Of a stretch of DNA of 64,000 nt, positions 19,551 to 28,768 are shown piece after piece. The notes beneath the pieces were generated by a model, which saw only the letters and a list, made by a program, of their open reading frames with translations, was not told where the DNA came from and ran no database searches. How positions within the stretch are numbered: position 1 is the stretch's first letter; the number at the start of each line of letters is the position of its first letter. A program made the translations under genes and the position numbers. The stretch comes from Congregibacter litoralis KT71 (GTDB lineage: Bacteria; Pseudomonadota; Gammaproteobacteria; Pseudomonadales; Halieaceae): positions 2,417,075-2,481,074 of the forward strand of contig NZ_CM002299.1 of the NCBI RefSeq assembly GCF_000153125.2. Direction: 5' to 3'.

Positions 19551-22500
19551 GTGCACCAAGACTCAAACAAATGGGGCCGCCTGGCATCGGCGTCAGACGA
19601 AGGCGAGCAGCGGAAACTTGCTCTTGAAGACCCGGGTCAGTACCACGGCTCCATCGCCTCCCGGGAGCTCCATTGGTACGACAACGGTGACTGGCTGAGC
19701 CGCACTGACAACGGCGATTGGCAGGGCCTGGGTGTCAACCGCGGTGGGCCTGCAGACAACGCCCGTCCCCGGGAGTGGTTTCCCTGGACCCGGGCCTTCG
19801 ACGACAGCCGCGCACCCTTCTATCGCTGGTACGCCGGAGCCCTCACAAACGCCTGTTTCAACGAGGTCGATCGGCATGTACTCGCGGGTCGCGGCGACGC
19901 CACTGCGATTGTGTTCGAGGGTGACCGTTGGGATCCGTCACGCAATGATGGTAAGGGCGGCCCGGTACAGGAAATCACCGTCTCGTTTCGCCAACTCCTG
20001 GCAGAGACCGTCCTGCGCGCTGAGGTGCTGTCTTCCCTGGGCCTGAAGCGCGGTGACCGCATTGCCTTCAACCTGCCCAACATCCTGGAGCAAATCTTCT
20101 ACACCCAGGCGGCAAAACGTCTGGGCATTATCTACACCCCCGTGTTTGGCGGTTTCTCCGCAAAAACCCTGTCGGATCGTATCTATGACGCCGGCGCCAC
20201 TGTCGTTATCACCGCTGATGGCGGCTACCGTAATGCGGAGGTAGTTTCCTATAAGGAGGCCTACACCGATCAGGCGCTGGATAACTTCATCCCCCTCCCG
20301 TCGGCGCTCGCCTGTCTGAATCGCGTCATTGCCGACTTTGATCTCGGAGATGCCAGGACTCGCATAGTAGACGCCGTCGAGAAGGGTCTGCGCGGCGAAA
20401 TCACCATCGAGCGCAGCGACCTCATGCGTGAACTCGGTGCGGCCCTGGCCACCGAGGCCGACCTGGCCGCTGAACGCTCCGCGGAGCTGCGAACCACGGT
20501 AGCCCGGGAGCTCGCCGGCGTCGAACACACGGTGAAGCAGGTGGTGGTGGTGCGCTACACCGGACAGGATATTGTCCGTCAGAGCCGGGACCGCTGGTCC
20601 CACGAACTCGTCAGCGAGGCCACGGATCGGGTGCTGGCAAAAGCGGCAGAAGAAGGGTTTATTGCCGCAAACATCGAGGAATTGCTCAAACTCGGAGACC
20701 GGGATCTCCATAAAGCTCTCTGCGCCTCCCACGCCCCCGTACCCGTCGATGCCGACTGGCCACTGTTTATCATCTACACCTCGGGCTCCACCGGCAAACC
20801 CAAAGGCGTGGTCCACACCCACGGCGGCTGGCTCGCCGGCATTGCTCACACCATGCGCATGGTCTTTAACGCCGAGGGTGACGATCGCATCTATGTCGTG
20901 GGCGACCCCGGTTGGATTACCGGTCAGGCCTATCTCATCGCCGCGCCCCTGTGCCTGGGTATCGGCACAATCATCGCCGAGGGTTCTCCGCTTTTCCCCC
21001 ATGCGGGACGCTTCTCGTCGATTATCGAGAGGCATAAAGCAAGTATCTTCAAAGCGGGATCTACCTTTCTCAAAGCGGTGATGACCGATCCGGCAAGTGT
21101 TGAAGACATGTCGACCTACGACATGAGCGGGGTCAAGGTTGCCACCTTCTGTGCCGAGCCGGTCTCTCCCGCCGTGCAGCAATTCGGCATGGACCGCATC
21201 TGCGATCACTACATTAATTCCTACTGGGCAACGGAGCACGGCGGCATGGTGTTCTCCTGCCCCTGGGGTGGCTTCAATGACCTGCAGGCAGACGCCAAAA
21301 CCTGGCCCCTCCCGTGGATACAGGCGGAGGTGCGCATCGCTGAAGACGTCGCTGCCGATGGCTCTGCATCCAACTGGCGACCTGCGGAGCCCGGCGAGAA
21401 AGGCGAATTGGTCATTACCCAGCCCTACCCCTACCTGGCGCGCACCATCTGGGGCGACGCCGATGCCCTGGGCACCGACGAGTGGCAGGGTGATATCAAG
21501 CGTTTCGCTGAGGTTTACTTCAACCGCTGGTCCGACGGCCTGGCCTACACCCAGGGCGATTATGCCCGCAGCCACGAGGATGGTGCCTTCACCCTTCACG
21601 GTCGCTCGGATGACGTGATCAATGTCTCAGGACACCGTATCGGCACGGAAGAAATTGAGGGCGCTGTCCTGCGCGACAAGACCCTGCGTACAGACTCCCC
21701 CGTGGGCAACGTGGTTGTCGTTGGCGCGCCCCACGATGAAAAGGGGGAGACCCCCGTGGCCTTCCTTATAGCCGCCCCCGGCTCCCGTCTCGGTGATGAT
21801 GACTTCAGCCGACTCCAGGGTCTGGTGCGCAGCGAAAAAGGTGCGACGGCGGTGCCCTCAGATTTTCTGGTCATCCCCGCCTTCCCGGAAACCCGCTCTG
21901 GCAAATACATGCGACGAACCCTGCGGGCGATTCTCCTGGATGAGCCCCTGGGTGATCTCTCTACCCTGCGCAATCCCGAAGTTGTCCCGGAAATTCAGCA
22001 CATCGTCAGCAACTGGAAATCCTTTGGTCAGCTCAGCCAGGCCCGGGAAATCGTGCAGAGCTATCGCTTCTTACGCCTGGAAACCCATGAGATTGCGCCC
22101 CGGCGTTTTGTAGCGCTACTGATGATCGATTCTCCGCCGGTGAACTCCCTGAACGAGCGCTCCCTGGACGAGCTCAATACCGTTTTACAACATATCGCCC
22201 AGCAGGATCGCATCGAGGCCCTGGTGGTAACGGGCGCGCGCAACGCCTTCGTCGCCGGTGCCGACGTCAAGGAACTGCTTGAAATCGGCGAAGCCGGTGA
22301 CCGCGAGTCGGCCCAAACCCCGCCCAACGCAGCGCACACGGCGTTCTCCGTTCTGGAGAACATGGGTAAACCGGTGATCGCTGCGGTGAACGGGCCGGCC
22401 CTCGGGGGCGGTTGCGAGCTGGCCCTGGCCTGCGGCTTTATCGTCGCCGATCCCCAGGCCAGATTCGGCCAACCGGAAATCAATCTCAATCTGCTGCCGG

Positions 22501-24980
22501 GCTACGGCGGCACCCAGCGCCTGGTGCGCCGGCTCCATCAGCTTCATGGTCGCGCGGGACTTATCGATGCTATCCGTCTCATTGCCTCGGGCCGCAACAT
22601 CGATGCCCGGGAAGCCCTGGCATCGGGTCTGGTGGATCATATCGTCGAGGCGCCGGGCGTCAGCGCCGTGGAGTCTGCCATGGCGATGCTCAGGCAACAC
22701 TTCAACGGCGAGGGGCCTGTCGGAGCCACCCTGGAACGGCAGCGACACTACCTTGAAACCCGGGAATACAGCCTCCCGGTGGATCAGGCACTGTTGGACG
22801 ACAAGGGACTGGCAAGCACCTTCGCCCAGCTTCGCGCCGGAGGACGAGGACACTGTCTGGATCGCATTATCGACGCCGTGAGCTTTGGTGCCAGCAAAGG
22901 CCAATCCGCCGGTCTCAAACACGAGGCCGAGCTGTTCGCCGAGGCGGTCTGTGATCCTGCATCGGGCCCCGTAGGCATCAGCGCGTTCCTGGAGCGGCGC
23001 AGCGCCCCCCTCCCCGTCAAGTACACCGACGTAACCCCTGATGCCCCGATGGAACAGCGCGCGGCGTTGGAAGCCGCGGGAGAGCTCATCGCCCTGGACG
23101 CGCCCTTTTTTGCCGGTGTCACACAGTTGCCCCGCTATCAGTACGGTATGGGAGTAGCCAAACGGGCAGACACGGGCGCACCGGATCACGGCGATCCCAA
23201 AGACGCGGAAAAGCTCCTGGTGTTTCCCACACCCACGCCCGGGCCCAACGAGGCCTTGGTCTACGTCCTCGCCTCGGAAATGAACTTCAATGACATCTGG
23301 GCCATTACCGGCATTCCCGTGTCACCCTTTGATGCCCGGGATGCCGATGTGCAGGTGACCGGTTCCGGTGGCGTGGCCATGGTCGCCCAGCTCGGCGCGG
23401 AACTCCTGCGCGAAGGGCGACTCTCCGTGGGTCAACTGGTAACTATCTATTCAGGACAGAGCGAACTCCTGTCCCCGGATCAGGGACTCGATCCTATGGC
23501 GGCGGATTTCCGCATCCAGGGTTATGAGCAGAACGATGGCAGTCATGCGCAGTTTCTGGTGGTACAGGGTCCCCAGCTCCATCCCAAGCTACCCTCCATG
23601 ACCATCGAAGAAGCGGGCTCCTACGGACTGACCCTGGGCACGATTCATCGGGCATTATTCACGACGCTGGACATCAAGCCGGGACGCCGGCTCTTTGTTG
23701 AGGGCGCATCCACGGGTACGGGCCTTGACTGTCTCCGCACGGCAAAACAGACGGGGTTATCCGTCGTCGGCATGGTCTCCTCAGAAGAACGCGGCGAGCG
23801 CGTGAGGGCCTTTGGCGGCGCCCCCATCAACCGCAAGGACGAACGCTGGAGCGATATCTTTACGCCGGTGCCCGAGGACCCCGCTGCCTGGGAGCCCTGG
23901 GAACGCGCCGGCGATGCTTTTGTGGCGGAGGCCCGGAAGCAGGCCGAAGGCAATATTGACTACGTGGTCTCCCACGCCGGCGAAAACGCCTTTTCCCGCT
24001 CCTTCCAATTGCTGGGCGACGACGGTGTACTCACATTCTATGGTGCATCATCGGGTTATCGCTTTTCGTTCATGGGCAAAAGCGGAAGCTCGAGCCCTGC
24101 GGTCATGTTTGATCGCGCTGGCCTGCGCAGCGGCGGCACCCTCCTTGTGGTTTACGGACCCGGTGCCGATGACGGCGTTGTCGACCCCGTGGCCATTGAG
24201 GCCATCGAGGTGGGATGCAGTCTGGGAGCCCAGGTGGCGGTGCTGGCAGACAATGCCGCCCAGCGGGAGTTTGTTACCTCCCTGGGCTTTGGCACCCGCC
24301 TCACCGGCGTGGTGAGCATCGATGCCATCGCTCGCAAGCTCGGTGATGACTTTGTGCCGCCAGGGCCCTTTCCCGAACTGCCCGATGCCTTTAAGGAATC
24401 CGAGGCTTTCAAGGAGGCGGTTCGCAGATTCTCGGACGTCACCCTAAAGCCCATCGGTTCTGCCATAGCGCCGCTGTTGCGCAATACTCTCGACAAGCGA
24501 GGACTTCCCGACGTGGTATTCGAACGCGCCGGGAGAGACGGATTGGGACTGGCAACCTCGCTGGTAAAACCCAATGTTGGCAAAGTCGTTTACGCCGAAG
24601 ACCTCAGGGGTCAGCGGCTCAGTTTTTATGCGCCGCAGGTCTGGATGCGCCAGCGCCGCATACTCATGCCCAGTGCAGAGATCCGAGGCACCCACCTCAA
24701 CACCGCACGGGAATTCGCAGAAATGCAGGAGCGTATCGCCGGAGGCATGATCGATGTGATGCCACCGGTCAACGTAGACCTGACCGAGATCGCAGAGGCC
24801 CATCAGGCCATGTGGGAAAACCGTCATGCCGGCGCCAACTACGTCGCCACCCATGGCCTTCCCCGCTCGGGGCTCAAAACGCGGGATGAACTGTATCGCG
24901 CCTGGGCCATCCGCGAAGCCGAACAGCGCGGGGAAACCCTCGCTCATATTGATACGGGATCTGCAGGAGCACTTCGATGA
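19551..24980 (+). CDS. pcs: propionyl-CoA synthase (trifunctional 3-hydroxypropionyl-CoA synthetase / dehydratase / acrylyl-CoA reductase)
   Basis: 1809 residues, near the size of the Chloroflexus and Erythrobacter enzymes. It converts 3-hydroxypropionate to propionyl-CoA in one protein. Domain 1 (about 1-830) is an acyl-CoA synthetase with YTSGSTGKPKGVVHTHGG (about 408-425) and the catalytic Lys in SGKYMRR (about 783). Domain 2 (about 860-1120) is an enoyl-CoA hydratase with VAGADVKELLE and GPALGGGCELALACGF (oxyanion loops). Domain 3 (about 1200-1800) is an MDR-type NADPH reductase with EMNFNDIWAITG and FVEGASTGTGLDCLRTA (nucleotide binding). Start is a GTG with AGGGGG upstream. Likely used to assimilate 3-hydroxypropionate or acrylate, for example from DMSP (pathway knowledge); an autotrophic cycle cannot be inferred from this window. 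Confidence 0.95.
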   Translation: MHQDSNKWGRLASASDEGEQRKLALEDPGQYHGSIASRELHWYDNGDWLSRTDNGDWQGLGVNRGGPADNARPREWFPWTRAFDDSRAPFYRWYAGALTNACFNEVDRHVLAGRGDATAIVFEGDRWDPSRNDGKGGPVQEITVSFRQLLAETVLRAEVLSSLGLKRGDRIAFNLPNILEQIFYTQAAKRLGIIYTPVFGGFSAKTLSDRIYDAGATVVITADGGYRNAEVVSYKEAYTDQALDNFIPLPSALACLNRVIADFDLGDARTRIVDAVEKGLRGEITIERSDLMRELGAALATEADLAAERSAELRTTVARELAGVEHTVKQVVVVRYTGQDIVRQSRDRWSHELVSEATDRVLAKAAEEGFIAANIEELLKLGDRDLHKALCASHAPVPVDADWPLFIIYTSGSTGKPKGVVHTHGGWLAGIAHTMRMVFNAEGDDRIYVVGDPGWITGQAYLIAAPLCLGIGTIIAEGSPLFPHAGRFSSIIERHKASIFKAGSTFLKAVMTDPASVEDMSTYDMSGVKVATFCAEPVSPAVQQFGMDRICDHYINSYWATEHGGMVFSCPWGGFNDLQADAKTWPLPWIQAEVRIAEDVAADGSASNWRPAEPGEKGELVITQPYPYLARTIWGDADALGTDEWQGDIKRFAEVYFNRWSDGLAYTQGDYARSHEDGAFTLHGRSDDVINVSGHRIGTEEIEGAVLRDKTLRTDSPVGNVVVVGAPHDEKGETPVAFLIAAPGSRLGDDDFSRLQGLVRSEKGATAVPSDFLVIPAFPETRSGKYMRRTLRAILLDEPLGDLSTLRNPEVVPEIQHIVSNWKSFGQLSQAREIVQSYRFLRLETHEIAPRRFVALLMIDSPPVNSLNERSLDELNTVLQHIAQQDRIEALVVTGARNAFVAGADVKELLEIGEAGDRESAQTPPNAAHTAFSVLENMGKPVIAAVNGPALGGGCELALACGFIVADPQARFGQPEINLNLLPGYGGTQRLVRRLHQLHGRAGLIDAIRLIASGRNIDAREALASGLVDHIVEAPGVSAVESAMAMLRQHFNGEGPVGATLERQRHYLETREYSLPVDQALLDDKGLASTFAQLRAGGRGHCLDRIIDAVSFGASKGQSAGLKHEAELFAEAVCDPASGPVGISAFLERRSAPLPVKYTDVTPDAPMEQRAALEAAGELIALDAPFFAGVTQLPRYQYGMGVAKRADTGAPDHGDPKDAEKLLVFPTPTPGPNEALVYVLASEMNFNDIWAITGIPVSPFDARDADVQVTGSGGVAMVAQLGAELLREGRLSVGQLVTIYSGQSELLSPDQGLDPMAADFRIQGYEQNDGSHAQFLVVQGPQLHPKLPSMTIEEAGSYGLTLGTIHRALFTTLDIKPGRRLFVEGASTGTGLDCLRTAKQTGLSVVGMVSSEERGERVRAFGGAPINRKDERWSDIFTPVPEDPAAWEPWERAGDAFVAEARKQAEGNIDYVVSHAGENAFSRSFQLLGDDGVLTFYGASSGYRFSFMGKSGSSSPAVMFDRAGLRSGGTLLVVYGPGADDGVVDPVAIEAIEVGCSLGAQVAVLADNAAQREFVTSLGFGTRLTGVVSIDAIARKLGDDFVPPGPFPELPDAFKESEAFKEAVRRFSDVTLKPIGSAIAPLLRNTLDKRGLPDVVFERAGRDGLGLATSLVKPNVGKVVYAEDLRGQRLSFYAPQVWMRQRRILMPSAEIRGTHLNTAREFAEMQERIAGGMIDVMPPVNVDLTEIAEAHQAMWENRHAGANYVATHGLPRSGLKTRDELYRAWAIREAEQRGETLAHIDTGSAGALR

Positions 24981-25014
24981 GCGTGGAGGAAAAAAACCAG
25001 CGGCCGCCCCTCAC

Positions 25015-25770
25015 TCAGGCGCGACCGCCGTCGACGGAAAGGATCTGACCGGAGATCCAGGAGGCGCGCTCGGAGCAGAGAAACAGCACAGCGTCGGCGA
25101 TATCGTCGGCGCTCCCCAGGCGGCGCATGTGAATGCCACCCAGGATCTCTTGCTGCCGCGCTTTCCCAAAGGCTTCCCACTGTCTGACCGTAGAGGGGTT
25201 GGAAAGCACAAAACCCGGAGCCACGGAATTCACGGCAATACCGTCGGGACCCAGCTCCAGAGCCAGCTGTTTTGTGAGCCCCACCAAGGCGTGCTTGGCA
25301 GCGGCATAGGACTGAATCCCCGTCAGGCTCGGCCGGAGGCCCGCGCCCGAAGATATCGTGACAATGCGACCGCTGCCGGCAGCCTTCATTGCAGGTGCAA
25401 AAGCCTGGGCACACCACATGGCGGCATCCACGTTGGCATTAAAAATACGGTGCCACTCGGCGGCACTCACGTTTTCGAGATTTTTAGCCGTCTGACCCCG
25501 CACACCGCCGGCGGCGGTCACCAGACCATAAACAGCGCCCTGGGCGTCGAGCACCCGCTTGCAGAGTTCGTGGGCCTCCTCCGCGCGAGACAGGTCTCCT
25601 GGGTAAGTCGTCACGCCCTGCAAGGCGGCAAGATCCTGAAGACCTTCGGCGTCAATATCGAGCGCGGCTACCGCAGCGCCCTCCGCTGCCAGACTTTTTA
25701 CAATCGCAGATCCGATGCCCTGGGCGGCGCCCGTGACAACAAACAGCTTGTCCTTAAGGCCTAATTGCAT
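25015..25770 (-). CDS. short-chain dehydrogenase/reductase
   Basis: 251 residues, classical SDR. Cofactor motif TGAAQGIG (about 13-20), NAG-like strand region (VTAAGGV), catalytic Ser in ISSGAG, Tyr and Lys in YAAAK, and the C-terminal VDGGRA. The acidic residue after strand 2 (ALDIDAE) suggests NAD(H). The ATG overlaps the upstream ketopantoate reductase-like gene by ten bases, so the two are translated from one mRNA. Substrate unknown; 3-oxoacyl-ACP-reductase annotations of such genes are usually generic. Confidence 0.9.
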   Translation of the reverse strand: MQLGLKDKLFVVTGAAQGIGSAIVKSLAAEGAAVAALDIDAEGLQDLAALQGVTTYPGDLSRAEEAHELCKRVLDAQGAVYGLVTAAGGVRGQTAKNLENVSAAEWHRIFNANVDAAMWCAQAFAPAMKAAGSGRIVTISSGAGLRPSLTGIQSYAAAKHALVGLTKQLALELGPDGIAVNSVAPGFVLSNPSTVRQWEAFGKARQQEILGGIHMRRLGSADDIADAVLFLCSERASWISGQILSVDGGRA

Positions 25771-26795
25771 TGCGTCAGCATCTCATCAAGGAGCTTCATG
25801 GACTGATCCCGCTGGCCATTCTCAATATCATGAATCAATTCACAGAGGCGGGCGATAGCCGGCGTTGGGATGCCGTGTTTCTGTCCCATGGCCACCATGA
25901 TGCCCATCTGCGCATCCACCTCCGTCTTGCGTTTACGCACGGCCAGGTCGCGATAAATTCCCGAATGGGTTTTAGCCGTCTGACGGTTATGTCTGACCAT
26001 GGCAGCGAGGGATTCATGAATCCCCGCCCCGTCACCCGTCGCAAAAGCCAGGGGATCAAAGCCATTAAAGCCGATGGGCTCAACGCCCTCCGCCGCCGCG
26101 AGTCGCATCACCTCTGTGCCCAGGGTGGCGTAGACCTTGTGGTGTGCCGCCGAGTCCATGGCATCGGCCATGGACGCCGTTGTCAGCGCGGTGACAAACA
26201 GCAGCGCGCCGTAGCCGAGCTTGCCCCAGAGATAACCCCAGATGTTATCCGTCATGACGGCGTCTGGCTCGACAAGACGGAAAAGCGTGTGCATCTCCGC
26301 AAGACGCTCACTCCTTATACCGTCCAGTTCCCCCAGGGCCACCGCCGCGCGATTGCCATACAGTATGCGTCCGGGGCCCAGCCAATCGGCACCAAAGTTC
26401 ACAAAACATCCTAGGGTACGCTCCTGACCGATAGCTGCGGCAATAAACTTTTCGTTAAGCCCGTTCTGAGCCGATACCACAAAGCCGTCATCCCGCAGAT
26501 GGGGAAGCAATTGATTCAGGGCAGACTCCGTGTGATGGGCCTTTACCGCGAGAACAACGCGCCGGAACTTGCCCTTCAGGCTGGCGGGGGTGTCCGCCGG
26601 CAGGCACTGGCGGAATGCTTCCACGGGCCCCTCAATGCGCAGACCCTCGCTGCGCATGGATCCCACATGGTCTTCCACCACATCCACCATGTGCACCGCC
26701 TGCCCCGCCCGCGCAAAATAGGCGCCGAGAATGCCACCGATAGCGCCGGCGCCCCAGATAAGAATGGGATCTGACGCGGGGGTCTTCACTCCCAT
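25761..26795 (-). CDS. ketopantoate reductase-like (ApbA/PanE family) oxidoreductase
   Basis: 344 residues. N-terminal Rossmann domain with ILIWGAGAIGGILGAYFARAG and, further on, VVLAVKAHHTESAL and VSAQNGLNEKFIAA (NADPH and substrate contacts in PanE). The C-terminal helical domain has WGKLGYGALLFVTALTTA, where the Lys corresponds to the PanE catalytic lysine. The context (creatininase-like and SDR genes, overlapping) is not pantothenate synthesis, so the substrate is probably another 2-keto acid or hydroxy acid. Overlaps both neighbours by ten bases. Confidence 0.85.
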   Translation of the reverse strand: MGVKTPASDPILIWGAGAIGGILGAYFARAGQAVHMVDVVEDHVGSMRSEGLRIEGPVEAFRQCLPADTPASLKGKFRRVVLAVKAHHTESALNQLLPHLRDDGFVVSAQNGLNEKFIAAAIGQERTLGCFVNFGADWLGPGRILYGNRAAVALGELDGIRSERLAEMHTLFRLVEPDAVMTDNIWGYLWGKLGYGALLFVTALTTASMADAMDSAAHHKVYATLGTEVMRLAAAEGVEPIGFNGFDPLAFATGDGAGIHESLAAMVRHNRQTAKTHSGIYRDLAVRKRKTEVDAQMGIMVAMGQKHGIPTPAIARLCELIHDIENGQRDQSMKLLDEMLTQCN

Positions 26796-27487
26796 TCGCC
26801 TTCAAGCAGGGACCGGGTTTCCGCCACGGCGACAGCCCAGATCGCTTCCATAACCGTATCGGCCTTCTGGTACTCACCACCGTAATTGCCATCGCCGATG
26901 AGCGTTCGCACCTCGCCGGGACTGGCTTCTCGAAGGCGCTCAAAGTCTACAAAAGGCTTTTGCTCCGCCGGCATGGAGCGGCCAGCAAGCCGGGTCCAGG
27001 CAAAGTTCTCCATCCAGGAAGCGTGGGAGGCAACGGGATCCTCGGCCTTTACCGCCGCCCAGGTCTTCGGGGCGCGCCACCAGTCATGAAACCGCAGGGC
27101 CGTGCCCGGATTGTCCTTCACCCAGTCTGCGCAGGCTGCTTGTACCGGGCTGTTGCCGCCATGCCCGTTAACAATCAGTACCCGCCGAAAACCATGGGTA
27201 TACAGACTGTCCAAAACATCGCGAACAAGGGCTTCGTAGGTCTGCATAGTTAATGAAACGGTTCCCGGGAATCCCATAAAGTAGGGAGTGACGCCGTAGG
27301 GCACCGCAGGAAACACCGGTACGTGAAGGGGCTCCGCCGCATCTGTCGCCATTTTTTCTGACAGGATGGAGTCCACGGACAGGCTGAGATAGGCATGCTG
27401 CTCGGTACTCCCCAGGGGCAGCACGCAGCGGTCGTCGTGCTTTAGGTAGTCTTCAACCTCAAACCAGTTGCAATTACTTATCTTCAA
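26786..27487 (-). CDS. creatininase-family amidohydrolase
   Basis: 233 residues. LPLGSTEQHAYLSLSVDS holds the Glu/His/Asp metal ligands of the creatininase fold; PYGVTPYFMGFPGTVSL and VNGHGGNSPVQAA are the other two family signatures. Members hydrolyse cyclic amides or formamides (creatinine, mycofactocin and F420-related or riboflavin-derived amides). First gene of the three-gene overlapping operon, divergent from the cupin gene. Its start is preceded by GGAGGCGTC, a strong ribosome site. The actual substrate cannot be told from sequence. Confidence 0.87.
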   Translation of the reverse strand: MKISNCNWFEVEDYLKHDDRCVLPLGSTEQHAYLSLSVDSILSEKMATDAAEPLHVPVFPAVPYGVTPYFMGFPGTVSLTMQTYEALVRDVLDSLYTHGFRRVLIVNGHGGNSPVQAACADWVKDNPGTALRFHDWWRAPKTWAAVKAEDPVASHASWMENFAWTRLAGRSMPAEQKPFVDFERLREASPGEVRTLIGDGNYGGEYQKADTVMEAIWAVAVAETRSLLEGEWE

Positions 27488-27638
27488 TGACGCCTCCTGA
27501 GACTGTCAGATTTCAATGCGCGAAATGCTTGCCGGGCACCGCGCTCCCTACCCTGCGCCCCCGCCTATCGACGGTGCGGCGTCATTATGATCAACTGCTC
27601 GGCATTAATCATTGCTGCGACAGCTTGGAGCAGAGTTC

Positions 27639-28124
27639 ATGAGATTTAAAGGCGTAGCAAGGCTCTTCGGTATTCTTTTGTGTATCAGTGCGGCGAGCGC
27701 TCAGAGCCAGAGCGTGGCGGCGGACTTCCAGGTCGTTCAGACGCAGGAACTCACGTGGATGCCCGTTCCCGATGGTCTGGGCGCGGAGTTCGCCGTGGTC
27801 CGCGGTAATCCTGCCGAAGCGGGCACCTATGTCATCCGCGTTCGATTTCCCGCCGGGGTGATGGACACGCCCCATTTTCATTCCCGGGACCGGCACGTTA
27901 CCGTCATTGAAGGGAGTTGGTTTGCCGGCGTGGGCACCACCTTTGATCCCGAAGCGGCACAGGAAATCACCGCCGGCGGATACATGTTCCACCCCGCCGG
28001 TGCTGCCCACTGGGACGGCGCCCGGGGCGACCGGGACGCCGTGGTGCAGATTATCGGTAATGGCCCTGTGAGCACGGAGCAGTCCAATGCCGGCGAAACC
28101 ATGTGGGTACGAGTCCACGACTGA
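27639..28124 (+). CDS. secreted cupin-domain protein
   Basis: 161 residues. Signal peptide ending SAASAQ, then one cupin barrel: PHFHSRDRHVTVIEGSWFAGVG gives the His-x-His...Glu metal-site pattern, and HPAGAAHWDG supplies the last His. The ATG has TTGGAG eight bases ahead; an upstream start in frame adds MLRQLGAEF only. Probably a periplasmic metal-dependent small-molecule enzyme or binding protein. Followed 13 bases later by the NYN gene. Confidence 0.82.
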   Translation: MRFKGVARLFGILLCISAASAQSQSVAADFQVVQTQELTWMPVPDGLGAEFAVVRGNPAEAGTYVIRVRFPAGVMDTPHFHSRDRHVTVIEGSWFAGVGTTFDPEAAQEITAGGYMFHPAGAAHWDGARGDRDAVVQIIGNGPVSTEQSNAGETMWVRVHD

Positions 28125-28137
28125 ACGGCAGCGGGAA

Positions 28138-28707
28138 ATGTCGCTTTGGAGATGGATATCCACGGTGCTCCTTCGCAGTTCCGGCATTGAAAACCCAAAA
28201 GCAGAAATAAAGCCTGAGGGAACCACGGCGGAAAAGGGCTGTTTCCATGGCCGCTCCTTTGTCCTGGACGGCACCAACATCGCTTTACTCCATGGCCCGA
28301 AGTATCCCGAGCTGCGCTACGTCCTGGCCATCGCTGTGCACCTTCGGGAGAACGGAGCAGCCCTCAGCTGTTTTTTTGACGCCAACACGCTCTACCTATT
28401 TCGCGATCATCGCAGGGAGCAGGAGGCCTGTTTTGAACGACTGATCAGCGAGCAACCCTGGGCTGCATGCTTTCGCGTAGTGCCCGGAGGCACACAGGCG
28501 GATCCCTGGATTCTGGAGCAGGCTAAAAAAGACGGTGCGGATGTTATATCCAACGATCGCTTTAAAGATCGGGCCAAGGCCCACCGCTGGATATGGAAGC
28601 GGCGCCACGGGCTCGAGGTCGATCGCGGCGCCCTGCAGATACCGAGCCTTCACCTGAGTCTCGAGCCCCTGGCGAGGCCCGAGGATTATCTTCGCGCCGG
28701 TTTTTGA
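28138..28707 (+). CDS. NYN/Zc3h12a-like ribonuclease-fold protein
   Basis: 189 residues. FVLDGTNIALLHG (about 40-52) is the first acidic motif of PIN/NYN nucleases. DANTLYLFRD and DPWILEQAKKDGADVISNDRFKDRA (about 138-162) provide the further acidic residues arranged as in the Zc3h12a-like RNase family, so metal-dependent RNase activity is possible. The N-terminus has a hydrophobic patch (LWRWISTVLLR) that could be a weak membrane anchor. Lies 13 bases after the cupin gene on the same strand. No partner or substrate is known. Confidence 0.75.
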   Translation: MSLWRWISTVLLRSSGIENPKAEIKPEGTTAEKGCFHGRSFVLDGTNIALLHGPKYPELRYVLAIAVHLRENGAALSCFFDANTLYLFRDHRREQEACFERLISEQPWAACFRVVPGGTQADPWILEQAKKDGADVISNDRFKDRAKAHRWIWKRRHGLEVDRGALQIPSLHLSLEPLARPEDYLRAGF

Positions 28708-28768
28708 CCCGCAAAAACAAACCGCACGAAGCAATGGAGGATTGCCTCTTCAGCTCCCAGTCCCTGAA

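Noticed and set aside
19938..21599. 553-codon reverse frame opposite propionyl-CoA synthase
   Set aside because: It is antisense to a clear synthetase domain and has no family motif; long antisense frames are expected in GC-rich coding sequence.
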